From NCBI GenBank assembly GCA_009602735.1, contig WELA01003891.1:384119-448118 (forward strand): a DNA stretch of 64,000 nt, in the 5' to 3' direction. Made by a program: the position numbers and the translations under genes. The notes beneath the pieces are model-generated. The model searched no databases. It worked only from the letters and a program-made list of their open reading frames with translations, and was not told the DNA's origin. How positions within the stretch are numbered: the first letter of the stretch is position 1; each line of letters opens with the position of its first letter. Source of the stretch: Mesotaenium endlicherianum (Eukaryota; Streptophyta; Zygnematophyceae; Zygnematales; Mesotaeniaceae). Below are positions 33,452 to 44,381 of this stretch, piece by piece.

Positions 33452-34027
33452 TCGATTTACGACTGTCCTTAATTCGCGGTGAGCGCGACCGTCGGATTCA
33501 CCGACAGCGTCGAGCGATCTGGCCCGCTAGAATGAACTCGAACCTTCACGTAAGTTTGGCTGACGCGGAGTGCCGACTAGGTCGATTTACCTAGAAGTTT
33601 CGGTTTAGCCTAGCGCGTCTAAGATATAATATTCTAGTAATGTCGATGCATGTATGTGGACGTCAATTTGACCCGACACGTCAGATTAGATTGATCTGGC
33701 TTACGCACGAATATTCTGGAAGGGACGATTTGACGAACACTTAGGAAAATCCGTAGCTTGCTCCTAGGGAGGAGCGCTTAGGCAGAAAATTATAAATAGG
33801 CATAACTTCTTTGTTTCTTATCAGTTTTCACTTCTGTAAATTTCTACGGCTTTGTAATGACAAGGCTTTTCATCCTACATCATTTGTGAGCAGTTTCTTG
33901 CTACTCTAACTGTTGAGTAATTTTCCTAAGCTTTCTTAGTGATATGCCGCTGCACTCTTTAGTATGATTCCAACTAGTTCCTTTCCTCGTGAGTTACTAT
34001 ACTTCCACTAGGGCTCTGCCCCTTTCA
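33452..34027 (+). repeat. 3' LTR of element A, 5'-truncated
   Basis: It matches 17502-18079 nearly base for base and ends CCCCTTTCA. The first 166 bp are missing where the LTR of B' joins. The five bases after it (CCCCC) are the second target copy in element C. Confidence 0.92.
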
Positions 34028-34032
34028 CCCCC

Positions 34033-37000
34033 GTTGAAGATGACGTTCCAGCCCCAATGAGTTTGAGAGGTTACCTTGGAGGAGAGAAGGTCCACATCTT
34101 GGTGGATAGCGGAGCTCAAGGCAACTTCATCGCTGCAGATTTTGTCACCAAGCACGGTATTACTATGCGAACTCTTGACCACGACGAGGAGATTATGATG
34201 CCCCATGGATTCTCCTATACTACCCCTTCCAAGAAGACGTACCCCTTGTCACTCTCCACAAGTCCTTCAAGGATAGAGTAGTGTTCTCCCCCATGTAATT
34301 GGGCAAGTACGATGTCATCCTAGGGACGCCTTGGTCGACCAAGCACAACCCCCAAGTTGATTGGAGGGACGGTACTATCAAAATCAAGAATGACATCTCT
34401 TCAAAAATCTGTATTTTGCGCGCAATCCAGAATATCCAGACCCAAGACATCAAGGTGCCGGCACACGAGATACTATTGTCCGCCCTCCAACTCAAGAGAC
34501 TTGTGAGGAAGGGACACGAGCTTCTTTTGGCCTTGATCACGCCAAAAGACATCAAGAAAGACATCGAGAGTCAAGAAGGCTGCCCCCTTCCCAAGGAGAC
34601 ACAAGAAGTCTTGCAGGACTACAAAAAAGTATTCTCCTCGGAATTGCCCAAAGGCTTACCCCCCAAGAGATTCGTAGACCACAAGATAGAGTTGGAGCCC
34701 GGATGCAAGCCCATCTCTTGGCCTACATTCAGGATGTCATACACGGAGCTAGACGAAGTCTAGAAGCAAATCAAGGAGCTACTGGAGCATGGCTTCATTC
34801 CACCTAGCAAGTTGCCATTTGGAGCCCCGGTGCTATTCTCCAAGAAGAAAGATGGTACCTTGAGGAGATGTGTGGAATATCGCGCCCTCAACAAGATCAC
34901 CATCAAGAATCGATACCCGCTGCCGCGCATGGATGGGCTCATGGACCGGCTGGTTGGAGGCAAGTACTTCACGAAGGTGGACTTGAGAAGCAGTTACCAC
35001 CAGATTCGCATCGCTGAACCTGACATAGAGAAAATGGCGTTCAAGACAAGATATGGACATTTTGAGTTCATGGTCCTGCCATTTGGACTCACCAACGCGC
35101 CAGCAACTTTCATGACTATCACGAACACCATATTTCAGCCCATGTTGGACAGATTTGTGGTGGTATTCATCGATGACATCCTTATCTACAGCAAGACCCT
35201 TGAAGAGCATGCGAGACACTTGAAAGAAGTCCTCGAAGTATTGAAGCAAAACAAGCTATTTGCGAAGGAATCAAAGTGCGAGTTTGCCAAACAAGAAGTG
35301 GAGTTCCTAGGTCTCCACGTGACTGCTGATGGCATCAAGATGGACCCCAAGAAGACCACGGTGGTGGAGGAATGGCTAACCCCCACGACCAAGAAAGAAC
35401 TCCAATCATTCTTGGGATTTGCCAATTGGTACACGAGATTTATCGAGAGCTTCTCGCACATAGCAGCCCCTCTCACGGATCTACTGAAGAAGGACAAGCT
35501 ATATGTTTGGACCAAGAAAGAGGAGGAAGCGTTCCAACAACTGAAGCAAAGATTGACGACATCTTCGGTGCTCACACTCCCAAGTCCAAACACAAATTGG
35601 CCCTTCCACGTCATCACCGATGCATCTTCCTGTGCAATATGAGCGATCATGCTTGAAGACCAAGGCAAGGGACTGCAGCCCATTGCCCCTGAGTCAAGGA
35701 AGCTAAATCTGACCGAGCAAAATTATACAACCACGGAGCGAGATGCATTGGCGATTGTTTTTGCCTTGAAGGTTTGGCTCTGCTACGTTGAAGGACGCAA
35801 GGTGCTGGTCACTACGGACCACGAGGCGTTGAAGCACCTCCAGACGCAGCCGTATCTCTCAACGAGACAAGCAAGATGGAGTGGATACTTGCAACAATAC
35901 AACATCACGTTTCAGTACCAGCCCGGCAAGACAAACCTGGTTGACCCCCTCTCAAGACTGCATTTAAACGCAGTGATGACATCCCTGAAGACAGATCTGG
36001 AAGCTCAATTTTCAGCCGCCTATGAAAAAGACCCTTACTACAAGTGTGGAGAAGCAGCCTTGGACCCATACAAGAAGCAAGAAGGCAATTATTGGGTGAG
36101 GCAAGACACGGGCCAGAGATGTGTTCCTAATGACTTAGACCTCCGGCTCTTGCTTCTACGAGAAGCACACAACAACCCTCTTGGAGGACACTTTGGAATT
36201 CTAAACACCACGGGCGTTCTAGCCAGGACTTATTGTTGGCCAGGCATGTCTTAGCAAGTCAAGGAGTACTGCAGGAGCTGTGACACATGCCAAAGAATCA
36301 AGCCATCATCGCAAAAGGCGGGAGGACTCCTCCAACCACTACCAATCCCCAAAAGACAATGGACGGACATCTCAATGGACCTTATCGTGGACCTGCTCGT
36401 GACACCTAGAGGCCATAATGCAATACTCATGGTGGTGGACAGACTTACTAAGATGGCTCATTTTAGAACTTGGGTACATCGCTGGATATGTCTACTGCCT
36501 ACCACCCACAATCGGATGGGCAAACCGAGCGTATGAATCGTACCCTAAAGACCTCTCTACAGGCCTACGTGTCTACTCTGGAGCATGATTGGGACATGTA
36601 CTTGACCCCCCCGGAGTTTGCCTACAACAACACGACGCAGGTCTCTACCCAAGAATCCCCATTCTTCCTCAACTATGGCTTCCATCCAACCACGCCGCTG
36701 AGCTTCACGGCTGGCCATGATGAAGTACCTGCAGCCACAGATTTTGTGGAGACATTAGAAGCAGCCCTTGCAGCAGCTAAGAAAGCTCTACAACACGCGC
36801 AAGATGCTCAAGCAAGAGTGCAAAACAGATTCAGGAGAGAAATTACGTACAGAGTGGGTGACAACGTGTTACTATCATCCAATAATATTTTCCTGAACAA
36901 CAAGTTTGCCGGCAGCAAGTTCTCTCCCAAGTATTTGGTACCCTTCAAGATTATCCAGCAAGCCAACCCCGTTGCTTTCAAGCTAGAACTTCCCCAGACT

Positions 37001-37372
37001 ATGCACATCGACCCCGTATTCCACGCTTCCCTCTTCAAGTTATATGTGCAACCCGATAACAAGTTCCCAGGACGTGTGACAACCCCACCAGCGCCAACAA
37101 TAGTGGATGATCATTTGGAGTACAAAGTGGAAGACATAGTGGCTATGAGAAATTACAGGAGACAGCTGCAATACTTGATCAAATGGAAAGGATATCCAGA
37201 TTCTGAGAATAGTTGGGCGGCGGCGCACTACCTTGACAAAGTTCAGAGAAAGTTGAAGCACTTCCATGCTGCCAACCCCCATCTTGGACCAGCCCCAAGT
37301 CTCTCTACTAGAAGTCCGACAACTTCAGGGAGGCAGCCTGCCACCACTAAGAAGCAGCAGAAGACCCCTTAG
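34033..37372 (+). pseudogene. pol of element C (protease to chromodomain)
   Basis: It resumes in frame after A with VEDDVPAPMSLRGYLGG and the protease motif LVDSGAQGNFI (Asp 34105-34107). A frameshift near 34255 follows, then GKYDVILGTPWS. RT (34620-35450) has FIDDILIYS intact and a TAG at 34761. RNase H (VITDASSC, then TGA 35640; TTDHEALKHL; DPLSRL) and the integrase zinc finger (GGHFGILNTTGVLA, TAG 36252, CDTCQR) come next. The core keeps MDLIVDL but loses the segment with the second catalytic Asp: after TKMAHF near 36462 the sequence jumps, with a frame change, to MSTAYHPQSDGQTERMNR. The SH3-like part and chromodomain (YKVEDIVAMRNYRRQLQYLIKWKGY) lead to a basic, Thr/Ser/Gln-rich tail that ends at 37372. 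Confidence 0.92.
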
Positions 37373-38177
37373 AGGTAGCCTGCAAGAACAAGAAAGAGGA
37401 AAAATGGACGGTAGGCACTCTTCTCTTCTCGCAGTTTCTAGAGAAGAAAAAGAAACTGCTACTGGTGATAGGTCTCCGCATAATAAATTCTGAAAATTTA
37501 CATCGCTGTAGTCTATGAGTAGCCGGTCATTTAGAGTTCAAGTTTGCTCAATTTGGAGCATTGGTAAGAGAGATAAGATGCTCTAAGTAGCCGGGGGTCA
37601 GGCTGCTGGCATTATTAGGGCAGAATATGCCTTCTGACATTGTGCATTCCCCTGAACTTGGAATGCTCTGATACTCAAGACTGTGGTAGAACATCTTATA
37701 GCGGCCATTATGAGACTTACTTTGCAGAATTTGGACAAGTGTAAAAGGACTTATGATTTTCAGAAGTTTCTGCACAGATTTGGAAGAGTGCCTACTCTCT
37801 CAACTCTCAACGATACTCCCGAAATAAGAATGCTCTCAAATTTGATGACCCAATAGACTTCTTCAACACGGTTTGTCTAGCACTCAAATTTTCAGATTTG
37901 GAGCAGTTCTGTGGACACTATGAATTTTTGAATTTGTGGCAGATTCTGGGCCAACTTGTACAATTTTCTTTATCATCAAGGAGTAGGCTAGCCAATAAGG
38001 TCAAACCACCCACGACCTTGCCTAGTCTACCTTACATGTGTAGCACCTGACTCGGCGCCTTTGACTAATCCTCTCCACATGTGTGGCATCTGACTTGAGG
38101 CTGTTGACCAGTCTGCTCCACATGTGTAAGACCTGACTTAACGCGCCGAGATGTTGCTTTTTCTGTCGGGGGGGTGA
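37373..38177 (+). other. 3' non-coding part of element C
   Basis: About 0.8 kb lies between pol and the 3' LTR and has no supported ORF. Its last 150 bp hold a short tandem repeat, and the G-rich GTCGGGGGGGTGA (38165-38177) directly before the LTR is the likely polypurine tract. Confidence 0.7.
38032..38150 (+). repeat. Tandem repeat, about 43 bp x 3
   Basis: Units starting at 38032, 38074 and 38117 share CACATGTGT followed by a GACTT/GACTC-rich part. They differ by several bases. They lie upstream of the polypurine tract of C, a common place for tandem repeats in plant gypsy elements. Confidence 0.75.
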
Positions 38178-38677
38178 TGTAGTGATTTGAGTTATAATAT
38201 ATTAGTTGGCATATATTTTAATACTTTTGAATATATTTGGAGTAGTATTGTGTGGAGTCAAGTGTGAATAGATACTCTAGTGACTTGGTTCATGTCCTTT
38301 GATCCTTCCAAGGCATTTTCGAAGTTAGAGGAAGGACCTAGAAGAACTCCATGTGGCAAAAGTCAAATGAGCCATTTTGAGGTCAGAAGGACATGTGTAC
38401 ATTATTCTAAAATGAGGCGGCAACTTTTGGGATGTGTTGGGTGCCAACACATCAACATACACCTTCCTAGAAGTTACTTATGTAGCAAGTATGTAAACAA
38501 GAGCTAGAATAAAGAAAGACATTCCAGACTTCCTGTACGTGCCAAATTCCAGAAATACATTAACTTTCAAGAAGTCATCTCTCTTTCAAGAAGCTACCAC
38601 TTGTGTTCAAAGATCCTTGTCTTAAATAGATAAAGTATTATATTTCACTAAGTACTTTATTTATCTGTTTCACTACA
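38178..38677 (+). repeat. 3' LTR of element C
   Basis: 500 bp, TGTAGTGATTTGAG to CTGTTTCACTACA, partner of 15525-16024. Followed by target copy AGTAG. Confidence 0.93.
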
Positions 38678-38682
38678 AGTAG

Positions 38683-40018
38683 AGTGGTCCAAAGGGCTCA
38701 CCTTTTTCTCAACCACTTCTTCAAGTTGAGGAGGTACCTCCTTTAGCAGCAGACAAAATATTTTGTCCTCCTTCGGGTTCCAGCTTTTGATGAACTCCAT
38801 TGCATTCAGCAATTTGCATCCTCCTGGAAACCTTTTATTTTCCTTCATTTGCCATCCATATAGAACAAGAGGAAGAGCACTGGTGAATGCCAAGTTAGTC
38901 TGCCCATCACTGGCTCCTCTCACTTTAACTGTACCTCAACTCCAATACACTTCAGCGTGATGTCTCTTGAGCCAAGACCTTCCTAGCACGAGTTTATAAA
39001 AAACAATGTTGAGTACCTCAAATGTAACCATTTCAGTTAGAATTGCAATGCCAAATTCCAACGAAACCTCAATAGGCTTGATTATAACTCCTCCCGGGAT
39101 ACTTGAGGCATCTCCAATAAGTATTTTTCTATTCTCTTGGGTGACAGTCGGCAGCCTTAGCCGCTTAAATAATTTCTTATGGATGAAAGTATGTGACGCT
39201 CCTCCATCAACAAATGCCCTCACCTTCTCGCCAACAATCTCACAATGCAGTAGGATAGGGGGGACTGACTTTCCCTGAATTTTGCATTGTTCTCCTGACT
39301 TAGCAAAGAAATGTTGGACATCAGGTGGAACAAGACCATCCTTATCTAAATATCTATTATACTGATGGTCTCCTTTATCTATTTGTCAGGCATGCATAGT
39401 GAATTCAGTTCAACAGGACCCATAATACCTGCTACGAGGGCAGCTAGCGACAACTCACTGTCTCTAACATTTTCACAGTCAGTAGACTGGATTACTTATT
39501 GTTGCTGTCTTTTAAAGGCTGATCCTTTCTCTCGACCCTTGGAAGGTGCTTTCTAGGGCACTGCTCCCCGTAGTGGCCCAACTCCTGGCAATGAGAGCAA
39601 ATAAATTATGCTGAGGCTGGTCTCGGCTAAGTCCTACCACCACCTCTTCCGTAGCAACCTCGAGAGTATCCACCTCTCCCTCTCGACTATACAGCATTAT
39701 ACTCATACTCATACTCATCACCCTGGTCATCCTCAGCCTGATCTCCTTCAATTGTATTGTAGAAACCATGTGGGTTTTTGACAATCTTAGACACCAAAGC
39801 ATTATTCTGGCGCTTGTGATTGAAGTACCGCTGATCCCAGGCATCAGCATCCTGGATCAAGTCAACCAGTTTCTCATATTTCTTTTCAGCACAATGAATT
39901 GAGACCTCGAACTTCAAGCCATACCTGAAGTATGCTATCCTATACCGCTCAGGCATTTCTGGCTGCTTCATCATGTTCTCGTGGAACTTCTGGGCAAATT
40001 CAACAACTGAAGTGCACT
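38683..40018 (-). pseudogene. gag and protease part of element D
   Basis: The minus strand matches B 24075-25414. From the gag side: SVVEFAQKFHENMMKQPEMPERYRIAYFRYGLK, then KKYEKLVDLIQDADAWDQ and a CCHC knuckle CSHCQELGHYGEQC (about 39560-39600). The protease is AFVDGGASHTFIHKK (39150-39220), with catalytic Asp present and Gly for the usual Ser. Then GRSWLKRHHAEVYWS, a stop, and [12 protein letters not shown] down to KKVSP. Frameshifts and stops interrupt it. Homology begins abruptly at about 40018, so the N-terminal half of gag is missing. Confidence 0.88.
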
Positions 40019-40770
40019 CTGAGACGGGTCTAGTGCAAAAACTCAATTTCATTAAGTGTTTTTCAAGGCGGAGAAGACTGTTTCTCCGCCACATTTGAGC
40101 GCAGGGTTGGAGGCGGAGAAAGGCATTCGTCGGCCTCACTTTGCCACTTTCCTGCTCAGAAATACAATTTTTCGTCTGATTCTCTGCTTGCAAGCGGAGT
40201 TACATGCAAATCACAAAGTCACTGGCCAATCAGCAAGCGGAGTCATATGCGAATCACGAAATCATTGGCCAATCAAAACACAGTACAATGTCTTCCAAAA
40301 TCGACCGTTTTGCGAAAGCGACGGCTATAGACTTTTTACTAAAAGTCGCTTTTGCTTATGAATGCCTTCTGACAATCTAGATCCATTTTGACTTTTTTTA
40401 TTGGTCGTTCTAGCCGCGGCCAGATTTTGCGACCTCATTCACGTACGCCGTAACTTACGGGGATGATGACGAGCTCGTGTTGCTGGGTTGACCTGGAGAG
40501 GTCAAAATCTCAGGTCAACCTTGTGCCAAACTCGAGAGGGTTCAACCTCAGGCAAACCTGAGCAAAACCCGATGGGGTTCAACACAGGCCACCCTAGAAT
40601 TTAGCCTCCACCCATCAAGTTCTAACCCCGATGGGCCTGAACCATGAGGAGCTCAACTCTAGCCTGTGTAGGCTCTTTGAGGCGCTTGCAAGAAGATGTA
40701 AGTTTGTCTTTGCGCCCGTCGCCTTGTCATGGTGTGTGATGGTAAGTTTAGACATTTATATGTGGGTAAA
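40019..40770. other. Unassigned segment between D gag and the LTR of E
   Basis: About 750 bp match nothing else in the window. It holds a perfect 9 bp stem with a 6-base loop (40067-40090, GGCGGAGAA/TTCTCCGCC) and a 43 bp direct tandem repeat (40191-40276). No ORF of family type. It takes the place of the PBS and the first half of gag that D would need. Confidence 0.6.
40191..40276 (+). repeat. Two direct repeats of 43 bp
   Basis: The copies at 40191-40233 and 40234-40276 share CAAGCGGAGT, ATCAC and TGGCCAATCA, with several differences. Each includes the partly palindromic TTGGCCAA/CTGGCCAA. Confidence 0.8.
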
Positions 40771-41491
40771 TGAAATGAATCGACTTACCAAATAAGTGAT
40801 TAACAATTAATAAAGATCTTTATATCAGCAAGTAATCTTGATGGCAATTTCTGTTAACTGGTTAAACGGCAAAGGACAATACACTAGCAGTGAATAATAC
40901 TCGTAAGTCAAATGCGAGTAAACTAGCATCAATAATGCAAATCAGTAAACTCATACATAAGCAAGGTTAGAAGACAGTGCGTATCAATGGCTTCTCGCCT
41001 TGGATTCAGATCACTCTCAGTAAGCTGTACAGGAGAGTTGGCCTCGTTTCCGAATGCCGAACTCGAGAGCAATGCCTAGCGTATGTACATGGAATGAGTT
41101 TACTGTTCAACGGTCAGTGCGATGGCACCGCCTACCCGGGAGTTAACCACGTTGGTAGGACCTCGGTTAACCAAATCCACCGCCATCTCCCATCATCCCG
41201 AATAGCCATCCATCATAGGGATGTCATCTGGCCATTCATCTAGCATATCGTACTTAGGTGTAAGTCAAGGCAGTTCGCTGCTACCGAGTACGGAAGTCAG
41301 CTGGCTGTCAAAGAATGGGTCAGCAAGCTGACTTATATGGACTTCAGCCTGCTGCTTCCGGCTAAGTCATTAAACTGATAATTATGTAAAGTCCAGCAGA
41401 CTGACTATTAACTTAAAGTTCAGCAGGCTGAACTTAATTAAGTATTATATTTAAATGAATATTATATCCACAAATATACTGATTCATTACA
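40771..41491 (-). repeat. LTR of element E, minus strand
   Basis: The reverse complement runs TGTAATGAATCAG to GTCGATTCATTTCA (721 bp). A reversed polypurine motif (ATCCCTCCAACTT) lies just above it, followed by ORF3 sequence, so this is a 3' LTR. No PBS follows on the other side. Confidence 0.9.
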
Positions 41492-41604
41492 ATCCCTCCA
41501 ACTTAACTTGTTGTCGCCTCGACAACATTAAACCGCCAAAGCCTTAAATAAGGGAACTGACCCTGCCCAGCCTCCCCTATTGACTGTCTTCTCAGCCTGT
41601 CACC

Positions 41605-41990
41605 TTAAGGGGTTGTTCCTGGGGCTTCAGGATCAGGAGACGGAGATCTGGACCTAGATCTGGACAGCCCTCTAGGCCTGTCAGCTGGCCTTCTAAAGAA
41701 CCCGGTTTGCTCTAAAGTTGGGCCTCGAGGAGAACGATGGATGGTAGCCTGTTCTTCAACCACTTGGGTGTTGATCCCCACATAGACAGGCATTCCAGTA
41801 GGATGCTGAAATACATTGGCTAGAGGTACATGCCCCTGAGCGGAGGGGGAGGCCGGCATACCTCTGGCCCACCCGCGTGTCCCTCTTCTGGTACCCCTGT
41901 CCTCTGGGGATTTCTGCCTGTGTCTGCTGCCCAGTACAGTCAGATCAGCTTCTTCCCCTGCTTGGGCAGGTGGGCTGGGGGAGTGCGACC
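41605..41990 (-). pseudogene. C-terminal end of ORF3, element E
   Basis: The minus-strand ORF matches the last 120 or so residues of B' ORF3 almost residue for residue (PSPPAQAGEEADLTVLGS, GHVPLANVFQHPTGMPVYV, RSRSRSPSP). It stops at the same place. The rest of ORF3 is missing: at about 41990-42003 the sequence passes into the piggyBac fragment PB4. Confidence 0.88.
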
Positions 41991-42007
41991 TTGCTTTACA
42001 CATTCAT

Positions 42008-43560
42008 ATGTTGACCTTTGCTAGCGTTCCGAATCACTGAAGTGTAGAGCGTCAAGTCACCTTCCGAACGCCACTGGTAACGCGCCATTCGGTGAAGTAT
42101 CGAGCGAGATGTTCGCAATCTAGTCCACGCCACCTACCGACCCCTAGCGGAGTTCCACCAAGGGCCACCTTGTGACTCAACGTGCCCAAAGGTCACATTG
42201 TTGGCTCTTCGCGACTCCAAGGACCTCTAGCCATTAGCGTACAAATCCGCGAGCTTGATAAAGTACACTTAGCATGTGTTAACATAGTATATGAGTACCA
42301 TTTGAGCTATAACTTGGTGACTGCATCACTCATTCCTAGAGGAAGCTTCCTTGCATTTCAGATTTACTTTTGAGGCCTTATCTAGATAGCATTGGTCGAG
42401 GTAAGCTCCGCCAGCGAAAGTCATGCATCCTCCTCCTTGCACTGTATTTGATTGGTGTGTGTTGTGTTTAGCCAATAGGAGAGCTAGTACTTGCCTTGCC
42501 TCTACTTTTGTGGACCTAGGAGAGCCTCCTAGCGTGACTGAGTGCATTGAATCCGCCGCTTTCAGCGTCAATTTTGCAGGGAGTATATAGCAGTTGATGC
42601 CCTTAGGTGGACATCTTTAAGAAGTCAATTATGCCAGTTGTAAGCCACAGAGTCATTAGTAAAGCTTACACTTTTACCTCTTGTTATTTCAGGACCACTT
42701 AGTCTCTCTCTTGTGAAGAGCAAGCCCTCCTGGCTTCCAGTCACTTGAAGAACTTCACAAGTGGTGAGCAAAGTCACAACTTAAACCTCGCCATAGGACT
42801 ACTCTTGAAGATCATGATGTGCTTCTAGTGATCTTTTGGACCAGACTTCATTAGTTGTTTTCCTACCAGATTACAGTCTTGAGATGCTCACTCTGGAGAG
42901 TACACACTCTCTAATTAAAACATTTGACAGCTGACCTTCTTTTGGCCTTAAGGCCACATGCATTTTCGCTTTTCATTATAGCAAACCTTGCTTGCCCACT
43001 TGTGTGTTGCTTATACTGATCAGACGCGCCCGACTCCATAATGCACGACAACCCTCCAAGATGTTGTGGATGCAGCCTAAGTTTCACTAACCAAGCTACT
43101 CCATTGCTGCATATAATGAGCATCCTCTCCTGGTTGCATATTTTAAAATAATAAGATGCCCTGTGCATTTCTGTCCATAGCCTAAAGGCTCGCTCCTACG
43201 ACTTAACTTAGGCGTGTCGGAGAAAAAGATCCCTGCCAGCCAGCTCCAGAAACAGTAGAGCACTATGACCACGATATGAAGATGCAAATCAATTTGATGC
43301 TCTGTGTTTAGTGAGGGACTACAGTACAGAGAGAGTGCTCATCAATAGAAAGTGGTGGCATAGGGCCTATTGGGGAATATTTGATGGGCTGCTTGCTAAC
43401 GTATTCATCTTACAAAAGACGGCACATCCCAAGAAAGAGAAGTTTGACATGTACATGGAGGTTATGGATGAGATGTTCACCTTTAGCCATTCTCATGATG
43501 AGGGCCTAAGCAAGGTGGTGATTCGAACTCTCCTCAAAGGGAGGGGAGTAAGATAAGGTG
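42008..43560 (+). mobile_element. piggyBac-like fragment PB4
   Basis: The first 1 kb (to about 43010) is related to the leader of PB1 (2070-3060). It then passes directly into the C-terminal half of a transposase: YNEHPLLVA, KGSLLRLNLGVSEKK, YSTERVLINRKWWHRAYWGIFDGL, DMYMEVMDEMF. The N-terminal and most of the catalytic parts are deleted. The longest open piece is 43311-43556. No terminal repeats or TTAA flanks are evident. Confidence 0.85.
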
Positions 43561-44376
43561 AAGACTGTCAGGCTTTTTCAACTATACAGAAGAAGCCATG
43601 AAAGTAAGCGTGTGGTGTGTAAACACTAAGGCTACTGCAAAACTTGGCAATGGCCAGCCATGTCAATCAAGGAGCAGTGAAGACTAAACAGGGTGTGACC
43701 AGCCTCCGACACACGTACAATGAACGCTCAACTAGGTCAACAACACACGTGTCGGATAGTGACATATCTGCAGGGAACGCCGACACGGATAGGTATGATC
43801 TTTGTTTGCATAGTTAGCAAATAAGCTATGTGTGATGAACTCGACTTTCACCATTTTCTAGAGAACCGATCCTTTAACACGTCTCGACTCGGTGTACAAA
43901 GTGTACAAACGTCCGCAAACGCCTGCATATTTGAACACTGAATGGGGTGCCAAATGGTGCCAAAGGGAATTTGAAACTTATGCACGAGACAGACTTTTGC
44001 AGTATGGAGGAGCATTATGTTTCATAGTTATCAAGGAACCCTTCTTCATATGATAAAGGTTGTTTAAGAAGTCGTCAAGGTTGCGCGTCAACCGGCACGG
44101 AGTGCAAAAGCTCGAGGCACATATCGGAGGAATATAATTGAACGGTGTTGCTGGATGCACTAATATGTGTGATATTAGTGTAGGGCATAAGTTCAAATGA
44201 ATAGCTGCGGTGGTAATATTTTGGCCTCTTAAGGAAGGTGTTTGAGAGCTGCTTTTTAAATATCAGGTGCAACCTCCTTGTGAACTTCAGACCGTGACCC
44301 ATCTAGTTCGACTTCCTCACGAGATGTGAGCTGAAGCTTTATTAGGTTGACTCTTCTTGTTCCATCGTTGATGCAG
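43561..44376. other. Sequence between PB4 and NOT2
   Basis: No gene or repeat recognised. The 5' exons and promoter of NOT2 may lie here or farther upstream, but I cannot identify them. Confidence 0.4.
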
Positions 44377-44381
44377 GAAAT

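Larger units (their letters stand above)
17336..34027 (+). mobile_element. Gypsy element A, nested in C
   Basis: The 5' LTR (17336-18079) and a 5'-truncated 3' LTR (33452-34027) match each other; the latter corresponds to 17502-18079. The flanks are CCTCC (17331-17335) and CCCCC (34028-34032), a target duplication with one change. Joining the flanks with one copy keeps the reading frame of C from gag into protease. Internal parts are gag 18117-19097 and pol 19075-22456. The end of its chromodomain, any 3' non-coding part and the first 166 bp of its 3' LTR are missing, and the B/B' elements sit in that place. Confidence 0.92.
15525..38677 (+). mobile_element. Gypsy element C with nested A, B' and B
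   Basis: Two 500 bp LTRs (15525-16024 and 38178-38677) of high similarity bound it, with five-base duplications AATAG (15520-15524) and AGTAG (38678-38682). The insertion lies in element D between protease and RT, and element B reads AGTAG (reverse strand, 25415-25419) at the matching place. Own sequence: LTR, PBS, gag (16062-17335), protease to chromodomain (34033-37372), 3' non-coding part, LTR. The 16.7 kb between gag and protease is element A with its own insertions. Without the nest it would be about 6.5 kb, ordinary for a chromovirus. Confidence 0.93.
239..40018 (-). mobile_element. Gypsy element D, minus strand, host of all the nested insertions
   Basis: A B-family chromodomain gypsy element is read in pieces on the minus strand: gag and protease at 38683-40018, RT at 14846-15519, end of RT, RNase H and integrase at 9855-11497, integrase C-terminal part at 6517-6542 and 5495-5779, chromodomain at 1424-1747, and ORF3 at 239-1077. 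Each break is an insertion with recognisable ends: element C, three piggyBac-like elements and one solo LTR. Deleting each insertion with one target copy gives a sequence collinear with intact element B. Its own LTRs are not seen: the gag side stops at about 40018 in unrelated DNA and the ORF3 side stops at about 239. All coding parts contain stops or frameshifts. Confidence 0.85.

Noticed and set aside
40771-41491. LTR as the 5' LTR of element D
   Set aside because: Strand and side would fit, but no primer-binding site follows it, the next 750 bp are unrelated to gag, and a polypurine motif with ORF3 lies on its other side, so it is a 3' LTR of another element.
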